The notes: generated by a model from the letters alone, not told the origin. Positions 1 to 7,807 are shown, counted from the first letter of the stretch. The stretch is DNA of 8,163 nt from Prevotellaceae bacterium UBA2718 (GCA_002353975.1 DEKQ01000055.1:28961-37123); one strand, 5' to 3'. Translations and numbers: made by a program.

Positions 1-357
1 CGTCAGCGTGCCAAGCTGGAGAAGAACCTCGGTTCTATCGCCGACATGGTTCGCCTGCCTTCTGCACTCTTCGTAATCGACATCGAGAAGGAGCACATCG
101 CCGTTAAGGAGGCTCACCGTCTGGGTATTCCTGTGTTCGGTATCGTTGACACCAACGCTAATCCTAACGATGTGGATTTCGCTATCCCTGCTAATGACGA
201 CGCAAAGGACTCTATCGAGGTAATCCTCTCAGCTTGCTGCGCTGCCATCAACGAGGGCATTCAGGAGCGCAAGGTGGAGAAGGCCGACGAGAAGGCTGCT
301 GCTCAGCAGGAAGATAAGCCAAAGAACGCTGAGAAGGCTCAGGAGGCTGAGGCTTAA
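1..357 (+). CDS. rpsB: 30S ribosomal protein S2, C-terminal part (5' end outside window)
   Basis: Ribosomal protein S2 (uS2) is a component of the small ribosomal subunit. The reading frame is open from base 1 and gives 118 residues before TAA at 355-357, so the start and the first half or so of the protein lie to the left. The visible part carries the conserved S2 core: PSALFVIDIEKEHIAVKEA, then LGIPVFGIVDTNANP, then the IPANDDAKDSI block, all in the family order. The last roughly 35 residues are a Lys/Glu/Ala-rich, low-complexity tail that is probably disordered and goes beyond the conserved fold. tsf follows 54 bp later on the same strand, the common bacterial rpsB-tsf pair, and no terminator hairpin separates them, so co-transcription is likely. 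The leader where S2 is known to autoregulate in other bacteria is not in the window. Confidence 0.97.
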   Translation, partial: RQRAKLEKNLGSIADMVRLPSALFVIDIEKEHIAVKEAHRLGIPVFGIVDTNANPNDVDFAIPANDDAKDSIEVILSACCAAINEGIQERKVEKADEKAAAQQEDKPKNAEKAQEAEA

Positions 358-375
358 TTCGTCAATGTGATAATT

Positions 376-407
376 CTTAATTAGTTAATTTGTTAATTCG
401 TTAATTA
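376..407. repeat. Four-unit 8-bp tandem repeat (GTTAATTN) in the rpsB-tsf spacer
   Basis: Four head-to-tail 8-bp units occupy 376-383, 384-391, 392-399 and 400-407. All share TTAATT; they differ only in the first base (C or G) and last base (A, T or C). The last unit supplies most of an in-frame TAG (406-408) just ahead of the tsf start. A related CTTAATTC at 353-360 overlaps the rpsB stop codon, and a degenerate GATAATTC sits at 369-376, so the array may once have been longer. The second unit with the next G gives TTAATTTG (385-392), one base off the Bacteroidetes -7 consensus TAnnTTTG, but I see no matching -33 element. Function unknown; a slippage-derived spacer is the simplest reading. 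Confidence 0.8.
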
Positions 408-411
408 GAAT

Positions 412-1404
412 ATGGCAATAACAATGGAAAGCATCAAGACACTGCGCGCTATGACAGGTGCAGGTCTTGCTGACGTAAAGAAGGCCCTGACCGAGGCCGA
501 CGGCGATATGGACCGTGCGAAGGAAATCCTTCGTGAGCGTGGTCAGGCTATAGCTGCAAAGCGCAGCGACCGCGAGACATCCAACGGATGCGTGCTCGTA
601 AAGAGCGAGAACGGCTTCAGCGCTATGATCGCCCTGAAGTGTGAGACAGACTTCGTGGCTAACGGAGCTGACTATATCAAGCTGACACAGGACATCCTTG
701 ATGCCGCTGTAGCTGCAAAGGCTAAGGATATTGAGACTGTCAAGAACCTCACCATGGCAAACGGCCAGGTGGTAAGCGCAGCCGTAACAGAGCGCTCTGG
801 CGTAACAGGCGAGAAGATGGAACTGGACGGCTACCTCTTCATCGAGGGCGAGAACGTCTCTGTCTATAACCACATGAACAAGAACGTGCTCTGCACAATG
901 GTACAGACCAACAAGCCGGCAGAGGAGCAGGCTCACGCTATCGCTATGCAGGTAGCTGCCATGAAGCCTGTAGCTCTCAACCCTGAGTCTGTTGACCCGA
1001 AGATTGTTGAGGAGGAGTACAACGTGGCTGTTGAGAAGTCAAAGCAGGAGCAGGTGCAGAAGGCCGTTGAGAACGCACTGAAGAAGGCAGGCATCAACCC
1101 TGCACACGTGGACTCTGAGGACCACATGGAGTCTAACATGGGCAAGGGATGGATTACCGCTGAGGATGTGGCTAAGGCAAAGGAAATCATCGCAACTGTT
1201 TCAGCCGAGAAGGCTGCTTCACTCAACATGCAGATGATTGAGAACATCGCCAAGGGCCGTGTCAACAAGTTCTACAAGGATTGTTGTCTGCTGAATCAGG
1301 AGTTCATCCAGGATTCAAAGATGACCGTAGCTGACTATCTGAAGTCTGCTGACAAGGACCTCACCGTTGTTGACTTCAAGCGCTTCAGCCTCCAGGCAGA
1401 CTAA
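412..1404 (+). CDS. tsf: Translation elongation factor Ts
   Basis: EF-Ts is the cytoplasmic guanine-nucleotide exchange factor that regenerates EF-Tu-GTP. The 330-residue product opens with the N-terminal UBA-like domain (residues about 5-55, with LRAMTGAGLADVKKALTEA and the RERGQAIAAKRSDR end). The core follows with ETDFVAN, where Asp80 and Phe81 match the residues that in E. coli EF-Ts reach toward the EF-Tu nucleotide site. A C-terminal block near residues 292-310 (LLNQEFIQD, then MTVADYL) matches the usual EF-Ts ending. It is longer than the 283-residue E. coli protein because of an extra charged stretch around residues 225-285, as in other Bacteroidetes. The ATG at 412 is chosen because TAG at 406-408 blocks the frame upstream and MAITM fits family N-termini; the ATG at 424 is a less likely alternative. 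No Shine-Dalgarno is visible. A terminator lies 23 bp after the stop. Confidence 0.98.
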   Translation: MAITMESIKTLRAMTGAGLADVKKALTEADGDMDRAKEILRERGQAIAAKRSDRETSNGCVLVKSENGFSAMIALKCETDFVANGADYIKLTQDILDAAVAAKAKDIETVKNLTMANGQVVSAAVTERSGVTGEKMELDGYLFIEGENVSVYNHMNKNVLCTMVQTNKPAEEQAHAIAMQVAAMKPVALNPESVDPKIVEEEYNVAVEKSKQEQVQKAVENALKKAGINPAHVDSEDHMESNMGKGWITAEDVAKAKEIIATVSAEKAASLNMQMIENIAKGRVNKFYKDCCLLNQEFIQDSKMTVADYLKSADKDLTVVDFKRFSLQAD

Positions 1405-1427
1405 GCATTTTAACTCAATATATTAAG

Positions 1428-1470
1428 AGAGCGTCAGTGCCAACTAAAGGCGCTGACGCTCTTGTTTTTG
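1428..1470 (+). terminator. Strong intrinsic terminator after tsf
   Basis: The left arm AGAGCGTCAGTGCC (1428-1441) pairs with GGCGCTGACGCTCT (1449-1462) as a 14-bp stem with a single G-T wobble, closed by the 7-base loop AACTAAA (1442-1448). The stem is followed by TGTTTTTG (1463-1470) as a U-tract. It ends the rpsB-tsf unit. The tract finishes only 7 bp before the FAH start codon, so the downstream operon must use its own promoter or partial read-through. Confidence 0.9.
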
Positions 1471-1477
1471 TACGAGT

Positions 1478-2149
1478 ATGAAAATTTTTGCAGTGGGTAT
1501 GAACTATGCCCAGCACAATAAAGAGATAAAAACTGCGTTATTACAGCAGTGCGTTGGCCGTTCTGACAGCGATACGGAACGTAATCCGGTGATTTTCACC
1601 AAAGCCGACTCCTCGCTCCTGAAGGATGGTAAACCGTTCTTCGTGCCCGACTTCATGGGCAGGATAGACTATGAGACGGAGGTCGTGGTGCGTATATGCC
1701 GTCTTGGCAAGGGAATACCGGAACAGTTCGCCCATCGCTATTACGATGCCTTCACCGTGGGGATAGACTTCACGGCACGCGACATGCAGAAGGCCCTGCG
1801 CGAAGAGGGTCAGCCGTGGGACATCGCCAAGGGCTTTGACGGAGCTGCCGTCATAGGACGTTGGGTGGAGAAAGAGAAATTGCTGACAGAAGCGCAGCAG
1901 AAAGGGAAGGAGGCCGTGGCGCTGAATTTCCACATGCTGCTCAACGGGGAGAAGGCGCAAGAGGGCAATACCATAGAGATGCTCACGGGCATTGACAGGC
2001 TGATAAGCTATATCTCGCGCTTCTTCACCCTCAAGACGGGAGACCTGCTGTTTACGGGAACACCGGTGGGCGTAGGCCCCGTGAAGCCCGATGACCACAT
2101 AGAGGGATTCTTGGAGAACGAGAAGCTGTTAGACTTCTATTGCAGATGA
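1478..2149 (+). CDS. Fumarylacetoacetate hydrolase (FAH) family protein, FAHD1-like
   Basis: This 223-residue soluble protein belongs to the FAH superfamily, Mg/Mn-dependent enzymes that hydrolyse, hydrate or decarboxylate 2-oxo acids. MNYAQHNKE near the start places His13 and Glu16 like the catalytic His-Glu pair of human FAHD1 (GRNYADH...E). DYETEVVV gives metal ligands Glu66 and Glu68, GIDFTARDMQ gives the third ligand Asp97, and AKGFDGAAVIG (Lys118) and TGTPVGVGPV (193-202) complete the family signature. Length is about that of FAHD1. The exact substrate cannot be read from sequence; acylpyruvate hydrolysis or oxaloacetate decarboxylation are the closest precedents. There is no signal peptide or membrane segment. 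The start ATG lies just after a terminator, with no Shine-Dalgarno. The stop overlaps the porU ATG (ATGA, 2146-2149), so the two genes are probably translationally coupled, although no biochemical link to secretion is known to me. Confidence 0.93.
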   Translation: MKIFAVGMNYAQHNKEIKTALLQQCVGRSDSDTERNPVIFTKADSSLLKDGKPFFVPDFMGRIDYETEVVVRICRLGKGIPEQFAHRYYDAFTVGIDFTARDMQKALREEGQPWDIAKGFDGAAVIGRWVEKEKLLTEAQQKGKEAVALNFHMLLNGEKAQEGNTIEMLTGIDRLISYISRFFTLKTGDLLFTGTPVGVGPVKPDDHIEGFLENEKLLDFYCR

Positions 2150-5100
2150 TAAAAGGACTCAGACATATCATTTCAGTCGTGCTGACGGTGCTGATGGGCG
2201 TAGTGCCCGCATCGGCATGGGCGGAATATGCCGAGAGCTCTGTGCTTGCGCAGGGTTCGTGGGCAAAGATACGTGTGTCTGAGACAGGAATACACCGCCT
2301 GACAACAGCCACCATTCAGGCTGCGGGCTTCAGTGACCTCTCCAAAGTACGCATCTATGGCTATGGCGGAGCGTTGGTGCCGGAACGCCTGACGCAGGAA
2401 TGGATCAGCGAGCACGACGACCTGACAGAGATACCGACGTGCACAAAAGACGGCGTGAAATACTTCTACGCACAAGGTCCGGTGTCGTGGGAGTCAATGT
2501 CAACGACAACGCGTACGCGCAATCCTTATTCTGATTACGGTTACTATTTCATCACCCAGTCTGACGTGCAGGGTGGGGGAGAGAATGCTTCGCCCGCATC
2601 GTGTACCGAAGAAGAGCTACTCGCCTTAGCCAGTGAGGGTTACGAGAATTATCATTACCTTTACGAGAATGACGGCTTTGCCTGGGCAGAGATGGGTAGA
2701 GAGCTTGTGGATAAGACCACCATCGAGGCTGGGAGCAGCAAGACGGTAGAGCTCCCTGTACCGCAGAGTGCCACTCTAGCAAACATACACGTCAGGATGT
2801 CATGTGGCTCGGCATCATCATATCGTGTCGCCACGATAGGCAACAATCAGCAGTCTGCCACGGCATCGTTCAGCACTTCTTACCAGAAGGCAAACTTCCG
2901 AAGCTTCTATTTCGGCATCAGCAAGGCTATGCTCGATACGCTCAGCACACGTGATGCCGACGGTAACTACCTCATCCCCGTGACTGTGAACTGCACAAGC
3001 GGCGGTCCGCTGCGCATGGACTACGTAGCGGCACAGTTCAATGCTGCCAATACACTTCCGGCACTGAGCACCGAGGCTTATCCCGCAGCGGAGTATTTCT
3101 GCAATATCACCAACCAGAACCACCACGCCGAGGAGCGGGTGGATATGGTTATCATCATCCCTACAAACCAGAACTGGCTGTCAGCTGCCGAGACATTGGC
3201 TCAGCTGCACAGGGACAAGGATGATATGACGGTGAGGATAGTTCCCGCCGACGAACTGTATAACGAATTCTCAAGCGGCACGCCCGATGTGTCGGCTTAC
3301 AAGAGATACCTGAAGATGTTCTATGACAGAGAGAACGGCAACGGTGTGAACTATGTGCTGCTGTTCGGAGATTGTATATGGGACAACAGGCTCAGGACCG
3401 TAAGCGGCTACGATGCGGACAACCTGCTTCTGGGCTATGAGACATATACCTCAGAGAGCAGCACGACAGCAGCAATGCTGGATGACTTCATCTGTGTGAT
3501 GGATGATGGCAAAACCGTGCACGGCGACAATAACAGGGAGCAGGATATGAGGCTGGCGGTATCGTCGGGCCGCCTTCCCGTCAGCAGCGCTGTCCAGGCA
3601 GAGAATGTCGTAAACAAGATAGTGCAGTATGTCAGCCAGTCCAATGCGGGAGCGTGGATGAACGACATAATGTTCATAGCCGACGATGGTAACAAGAGCA
3701 CTTCCAACAACAATATCCACATGCAGAATATCGATGCAAACGCTGACAGGGTGAGAAGCCAGTCACCGGGATATAATGTCAAGAAAGTGATGTATGACGC
3801 ATACGAGAAGGTATCAACGGCAACGGGTGACAACTATCCCGATGTCTATACCATGACACATAAGCAGCAGAACGAAGGCGCGCTCGTGATGAACTATGGC
3901 GGACATGCTTCGTGGACGGAACTGTCGGAGGAGAAGATTTTTGTGCTCAATGACTTCTCTAACTTCAAGAACAGCAACTACCCGCTTTGGTTTACGGCAG
4001 CCTGTGAGACCATGACGCTCGACATGACCCACAGCAGCCTGGGCGAAGAGGCGATACTCAATGCCAACGGCGGTGCCATAGCCTTTGTCGGCACAATACG
4101 CACCGTGTATGAAACGGACAACGCCAACCTGAATAACCGCTTCATGCTGCATCTGCTGTCATACGAAGACAGCGTCAACGGCAGGGCACGCACTGTGGGC
4201 GATGCGCTGAGAATGGCGAAGAACGACCTCATATCGGGCAGGACGGACCTGTCAGTAAACAAACACCAATTCACCCTGGCCGGTGACCCCGCCATGAGAC
4301 TGGCCCTGCCGCGCTATTTCATGCAGATAGACAAAATAAACGGAGTGTCAACGGAAAATGCCGACACGCTGAAGGCCAATAGTATCGTCAGCGTCTCGGG
4401 CCACGTGGTGACGCCCAAGGGAGTGGCCGTGACGGACTTTAACGGTACGGCAAATGTCAGAGTGATGGACAGCGAACAGATTGTGACCTGCAGAGGGCAG
4501 AATGGCGAGGATCCGTTCGTATATACCGACTATACGTCAACACTATACTCCGGCTCGTGCACCATCACAGACGGACAGTTTGAATTTCTCTTCCGCGTGC
4601 CTCGCGGCATTCACAATGACGGCAGCAGGGGAATGATAACCGTGTTTGGAACGGATGACAGCGGCGTGATACCAGTTACGGCTCACGGCGAGACGAAATC
4701 ATTTGTCGTGAAGGGATATAAGGAAGTGGAGAACGATTCTATCGGTCCGTCCATCTACTCATATCTCAACAGCACTACGTTCAGGAACGGAGACGCTGTG
4801 GGACAGACACCGTTCTTCGTGGCAGAAGTGTCGGACAATGACGGCATCGACGTGACAGGCGGCACGATAGGCCACAATCTGGAACTGGTAGTGGACGGTG
4901 ACGCTACTAAGACGTATGACCTGAATGAGAACTTCGTATATGAGGAGGGCAGCTATACGACTGGCCAGACCTATTATGTGCTGCCCGAACTGGAGGCCGG
5001 ATACCACGACCTGTACTTCAGGGCATGGGACCTGCTGGGCAACTACAGTGTCGTGTCGCTGCGATTCAGGGTGCTGAAGGGTGTGGCACCGGAGATAAAG

Positions 5101-5388
5101 AAAATCTTCGTGTCGCCTAATCCGATCAACGGCAGCGCCACGTTCTACGTGACGCATGACCTGCAGGGCTCCAATGCCACCGTCTATATAGACATCATAG
5201 ACCTCACGGGGCGTATCGTGGAGACCCTGGAATGGAATGACACGTTCTCTACCTCAAGCCAGACGACCACCTATCACTGGACTCCGTCAGGTGTCGCACG
5301 GGGCATGTATCTCTACAGAGTACGACTGACGTGTGACGGTAATAACTATAATTCGTCAACGAGCAAACTGATAATATCGTCCAACTAA
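2146..5388 (+). CDS. porU: Type IX secretion system sortase PorU (C25 gingipain-like cysteine peptidase)
   Basis: PorU is the T9SS cell-surface sortase that cuts the C-terminal signal domain from cargo proteins and attaches them to anionic lipopolysaccharide. The ATG at 2146 gives 1080 residues with a type I signal peptide (cleavage near Ala24 or Ala26) and forms an ATGA overlap with the upstream stop; a TTG at 2140 would add only two residues and is less likely. After the signal comes the PorU N-terminal segment (WAKIRVSETGIHRLT). The C25 peptidase region covers about 333-720, with YVLLFGD ending at Asp409, GRLPVSS from Gly475, candidate catalytic His587 (NYGGHASW) and Cys620 (TAACETM), and LAGDP at 711-715. 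The 33-residue His-Cys spacing equals that of gingipain RgpB (His211/Cys244). Residues about 981-1080 form a T9SS-type C-terminal domain (SPNP at 990-993, GMYLYRV, a final KLIISSN). The active-site context is divergent (GHA, not the usual GHG). porV follows 34 bp downstream. Confidence 0.95.
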   Translation: MIKGLRHIISVVLTVLMGVVPASAWAEYAESSVLAQGSWAKIRVSETGIHRLTTATIQAAGFSDLSKVRIYGYGGALVPERLTQEWISEHDDLTEIPTCTKDGVKYFYAQGPVSWESMSTTTRTRNPYSDYGYYFITQSDVQGGGENASPASCTEEELLALASEGYENYHYLYENDGFAWAEMGRELVDKTTIEAGSSKTVELPVPQSATLANIHVRMSCGSASSYRVATIGNNQQSATASFSTSYQKANFRSFYFGISKAMLDTLSTRDADGNYLIPVTVNCTSGGPLRMDYVAAQFNAANTLPALSTEAYPAAEYFCNITNQNHHAEERVDMVIIIPTNQNWLSAAETLAQLHRDKDDMTVRIVPADELYNEFSSGTPDVSAYKRYLKMFYDRENGNGVNYVLLFGDCIWDNRLRTVSGYDADNLLLGYETYTSESSTTAAMLDDFICVMDDGKTVHGDNNREQDMRLAVSSGRLPVSSAVQAENVVNKIVQYVSQSNAGAWMNDIMFIADDGNKSTSNNNIHMQNIDANADRVRSQSPGYNVKKVMYDAYEKVSTATGDNYPDVYTMTHKQQNEGALVMNYGGHASWTELSEEKIFVLNDFSNFKNSNYPLWFTAACETMTLDMTHSSLGEEAILNANGGAIAFVGTIRTVYETDNANLNNRFMLHLLSYEDSVNGRARTVGDALRMAKNDLISGRTDLSVNKHQFTLAGDPAMRLALPRYFMQIDKINGVSTENADTLKANSIVSVSGHVVTPKGVAVTDFNGTANVRVMDSEQIVTCRGQNGEDPFVYTDYTSTLYSGSCTITDGQFEFLFRVPRGIHNDGSRGMITVFGTDDSGVIPVTAHGETKSFVVKGYKEVENDSIGPSIYSYLNSTTFRNGDAVGQTPFFVAEVSDNDGIDVTGGTIGHNLELVVDGDATKTYDLNENFVYEEGSYTTGQTYYVLPELEAGYHDLYFRAWDLLGNYSVVSLRFRVLKGVAPEIKKIFVSPNPINGSATFYVTHDLQGSNATVYIDIIDLTGRIVETLEWNDTFSTSSQTTTYHWTPSGVARGMYLYRVRLTCDGNNYNSSTSKLIISSN

Positions 5389-5422
5389 TCTGAGATAACA
5401 ACAAAATCAACAATAGAAACGA

Positions 5423-6598
5423 ATGATGAAAAAACTTGCAATCATAGTCTTCGCCTGCTGTCTCGCAACTAACGTGATGGCTGAAGACAAGCAGCAAATG
5501 TTCAATCCTGTGCATACAGCGCTGGTCAGCCAAATCATTGCCCCTGATGCCCGTGCAGGCGGTATGGGTGATGTCGGTGTGGCAACAGAGGCCGATGCAT
5601 CGTCACAGTATTGGAACCCGGCGAAATACCCCTTCGCTATCTCCAAGGGCGGCGTGCAGTTGAACTACACCCCGTGGCTCCGCAAGCTGGTGAACGACAT
5701 GAACATAGCCTATCTCTCAGGCTATTACCGCATCAACGACTTCAGTGCCGTGTCCGGTTCCATACACTATTTCTCCCTGGGTGAGGTTTATACCTCCTCT
5801 GGTGGTACCTCAACAGAGTATGATATGACCATCAAGCCATACGAGATGTCTGTTGATGCAGGCTACTCGCTGATGCTGTCAGAGAAGTTCTCTCTCGGTG
5901 CGGCAGTGCGTTTCCTCTTGTCTGACATGTCCTATTCCGCTACTGAGGAGACAAGTGCCTCAAGTGCATTCGCGGCAGACATCTCATGCTATTACCAGAA
6001 CTACATAAACATCGGACAGCGCGAATGCATGTTGGGACTTGGTGCCAATTTCAGCAACATCGGTTCAAAGATTAAGTTCGGTGGCAGCGACCGTTCTGAA
6101 TTCATACCTACCAATATGCGTCTCGGTGCTTCGCTGAAACTGCCTATCAATGAGTATAACACCATTACCATCGCTACTGACATTAACAAGCTGCTCGTTC
6201 CCACCTATCCCAAGCAGCGTGAAGGCGAGTCAACGACAGACTATGATGCACGCGTGCAGAAGGAATACTACGACGTAGGCTCTATTGCAGGTATCTTCAG
6301 GAGCTTCAGCGATGCCCCAGGTGGCTTCTCTGAGGAGATGAAGGAGATACAGTGGAGCGCCGGTCTGGAGTATTGCTACAATGACAAGTTCTCACTTCGT
6401 GGCGGTTATCACGATGAGGCAGAGTCCAAAGGTAACCGTAAGTACTTCACGGTAGGTGCAGGATTCAGAATGAACGTGTTCTCCCTTGATGCGGCATACG
6501 TTATCTCTACTGCCTCAAGCAACCCGCTTGACCAGACGCTGCGTTTCTCGCTCAACTTTGACTTAGACGGAATAAAGGACCTCTTCGGACGCAGATAA
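5423..6598 (+). CDS. porV: Type IX secretion system outer-membrane protein PorV
   Basis: PorV (also called LptO) is an outer-membrane beta-barrel of the FadL-like group. In T9SS it collects exported cargo at the translocon and presents it to PorU in the attachment complex. The 391-residue product starts with a signal peptide (MMKKLAIIVFACCLATNVMA, cut after Ala20). It then has the family's most conserved block, APDARAGGMGDVGVATEAD followed by SQYWNPAKY (residues about 40-69). The rest alternates polar and hydrophobic residues as barrel strands do, ending in LRFSLNFDLDGIKDLFGRR. Two adjacent ATGs (5423 and 5426) are possible starts, differing by one residue. The 34-bp gap after porU is very A-rich with no Shine-Dalgarno or promoter, as expected inside a Bacteroidetes operon. 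The 3' end meets a minus-strand gene across 9 bp that contain most of a T8 run. Confidence 0.96.
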   Translation: MMKKLAIIVFACCLATNVMAEDKQQMFNPVHTALVSQIIAPDARAGGMGDVGVATEADASSQYWNPAKYPFAISKGGVQLNYTPWLRKLVNDMNIAYLSGYYRINDFSAVSGSIHYFSLGEVYTSSGGTSTEYDMTIKPYEMSVDAGYSLMLSEKFSLGAAVRFLLSDMSYSATEETSASSAFAADISCYYQNYINIGQRECMLGLGANFSNIGSKIKFGGSDRSEFIPTNMRLGASLKLPINEYNTITIATDINKLLVPTYPKQREGESTTDYDARVQKEYYDVGSIAGIFRSFSDAPGGFSEEMKEIQWSAGLEYCYNDKFSLRGGYHDEAESKGNRKYFTVGAGFRMNVFSLDAAYVISTASSNPLDQTLRFSLNFDLDGIKDLFGRR

Positions 6599-6607
6599 GG
6601 TTTTTTT

Positions 6608-7774
6608 TCAGAAGTTGAGTCCTACATAGACATACACCGTGCCAAGGATATTGCGTGATGTTATTTGCTCGTTTCCGTGCTGATAATAAAAGAACACTCC
6701 TTGTGTACCGGCAAACCATGGCCCGTTGTTCCATAGCACGGCAAGACGTAACGTGCCATTGAAGCACAGGTTCTTTCTGCGGAAATGGTCCAGGTATTCA
6801 AGGAAATCCATACTCGAGGATGTTTTGGTTGCATTGCCTCGCAGGTTGTTGTTCTGTATGAGATAGCCTAATGAGCCCGCTATCTCACCTGCCGCGAGCC
6901 AGTTTTTGGAGAACACCCAGTTGTAGCCATATCCGGCAGTGAGGGAGATTTCGTCATTCTTCATGTAGCCGAAGCCCTCGTATTTGTCGAATGAGTTATT
7001 ATTACGCTCGTTTATCGTGTTTGCCAGCTGTTCCCAATCTACGGTGCACCGATTGTGGGCGTATGCCGCACCAAGTATCAGCGAGCCTGCCGAGCGCAGC
7101 TGACGGTTAGTCTGAGAGAAGGCTGCCTGATGGGAGTAGCGCTTGTAGTTGGTGACATAATAGAACGACACGCGTGTCATACCCATGTTTATGCCGTCAA
7201 ACGGCTCACCCTTCAGCAGCGAGGTATAGTCCGTGCCGTTCAGTGTGAGGCGGCGTATGTTATAGCTGCCTCCAACGCGGCGATAGAACAGATCAAGGCC
7301 AAAGGCAGAAGAATAGACTGAGCCGCCCAGGTCCATGTCATTGTTATTTAGAAAGATGGACTTGATATCTATGTTATACCCCAGAAATGCGAAGCGCCAC
7401 CCAAAGAACGGCCCCACACGTGTGCGCACCTTAGGCGCTACGGTGAAATGGAAATCAGAACCGCCGTCAAGGTCAAGCCACTCTATGCGGTTCGTGAGCT
7501 GCACCTCGGCGCACCAGTTGTAGTTCTGCACATCAATGTAGTCAGAGTCTCTCGGCGGAGACAGGATACGGTCAAAGAAATAGTAAGACCTGACAAAGAA
7601 GTTCCTCTTCTTTTTCTCCTCTTTGCGCGAAAGGCTGTCCTGAGCTATGCCGTCACGCATCGATATGCTATCCCGACTTATACTGTCACAAACGAAAACA
7701 CTCATCGAATCTGTCTGTGCAGAAACGGTGAGCATCGTGGTGAGTAGTAATATGCCTGTGAGAAATAGTTTCAA
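6608..7774 (-). CDS. DUF4421 family protein, predicted outer-membrane beta-barrel
   Basis: The 388-residue product resembles the DUF4421 family found in Bacteroidetes, whose function is unknown. A signal peptide (residues 1-19, ending TVSA before Gln20) is followed by a Ser/Asp/Arg-rich linker with DSIS at 30-33 and 35-38 and DSLS at 46-49, then a basic run KEEKKKR (51-57). From about residue 60 the sequence has many aromatic, alternating strands (for example SDYIDVQNYNW, then RIEWLDL) and ends in YVYVGLNF with a terminal Phe, typical of outer-membrane barrels. The start is TTG at 7774-7772: the frame upstream has no ATG or GTG before the TGA at 7810-7808, and the next ATG (residue 14) would destroy the signal peptide. 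The upstream neighbour on the same strand ends 33 bp away, so the two may be co-transcribed. It converges with porV. The family assignment is from recognition of the pattern, not a search. Confidence 0.82.
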   Translation of the reverse strand: MKLFLTGILLLTTMLTVSAQTDSMSVFVCDSISRDSISMRDGIAQDSLSRKEEKKKRNFFVRSYYFFDRILSPPRDSDYIDVQNYNWCAEVQLTNRIEWLDLDGGSDFHFTVAPKVRTRVGPFFGWRFAFLGYNIDIKSIFLNNNDMDLGGSVYSSAFGLDLFYRRVGGSYNIRRLTLNGTDYTSLLKGEPFDGINMGMTRVSFYYVTNYKRYSHQAAFSQTNRQLRSAGSLILGAAYAHNRCTVDWEQLANTINERNNNSFDKYEGFGYMKNDEISLTAGYGYNWVFSKNWLAAGEIAGSLGYLIQNNNLRGNATKTSSSMDFLEYLDHFRRKNLCFNGTLRLAVLWNNGPWFAGTQGVFFYYQHGNEQITSRNILGTVYVYVGLNF

Positions 7775-7807
7775 GGATATCTTGGTTACGTTCTCCCTTG
7801 CATGGTA

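Noticed and set aside
385..936. Long minus-strand open frame (183 codons) opposite tsf
   Set aside because: It lies fully antisense to a clearly conserved gene, matches no family I recognise, and long antisense frames are common opposite genes with strong codon bias such as tsf.
1541..2098. Minus-strand open frame (185 codons) opposite the FAH gene
   Set aside because: Antisense to a gene whose active-site motifs are all intact; the translation has no recognisable domain or signal peptide.
2140..2145. TTG at 2140 as the porU start
   Set aside because: The ATG at 2146 is a stronger codon, gives the classic ATGA overlap, and yields a normal signal peptide; the TTG would only add two residues.
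5447..5463. Possible lipobox (VFAC) in the PorV signal peptide
   Set aside because: Phe at -2 is not typical of lipoboxes, the preceding hydrophobic stretch is short, and PorV proteins are type I signal-peptide barrels; cleavage after Ala20 fits better.
6566..6608. Intrinsic terminator at the end of porV
   Set aside because: A T8 run is present, but the only nearby stems are two or three base pairs (for example TC-TTCG-GA near 6582), too weak to call a terminator.
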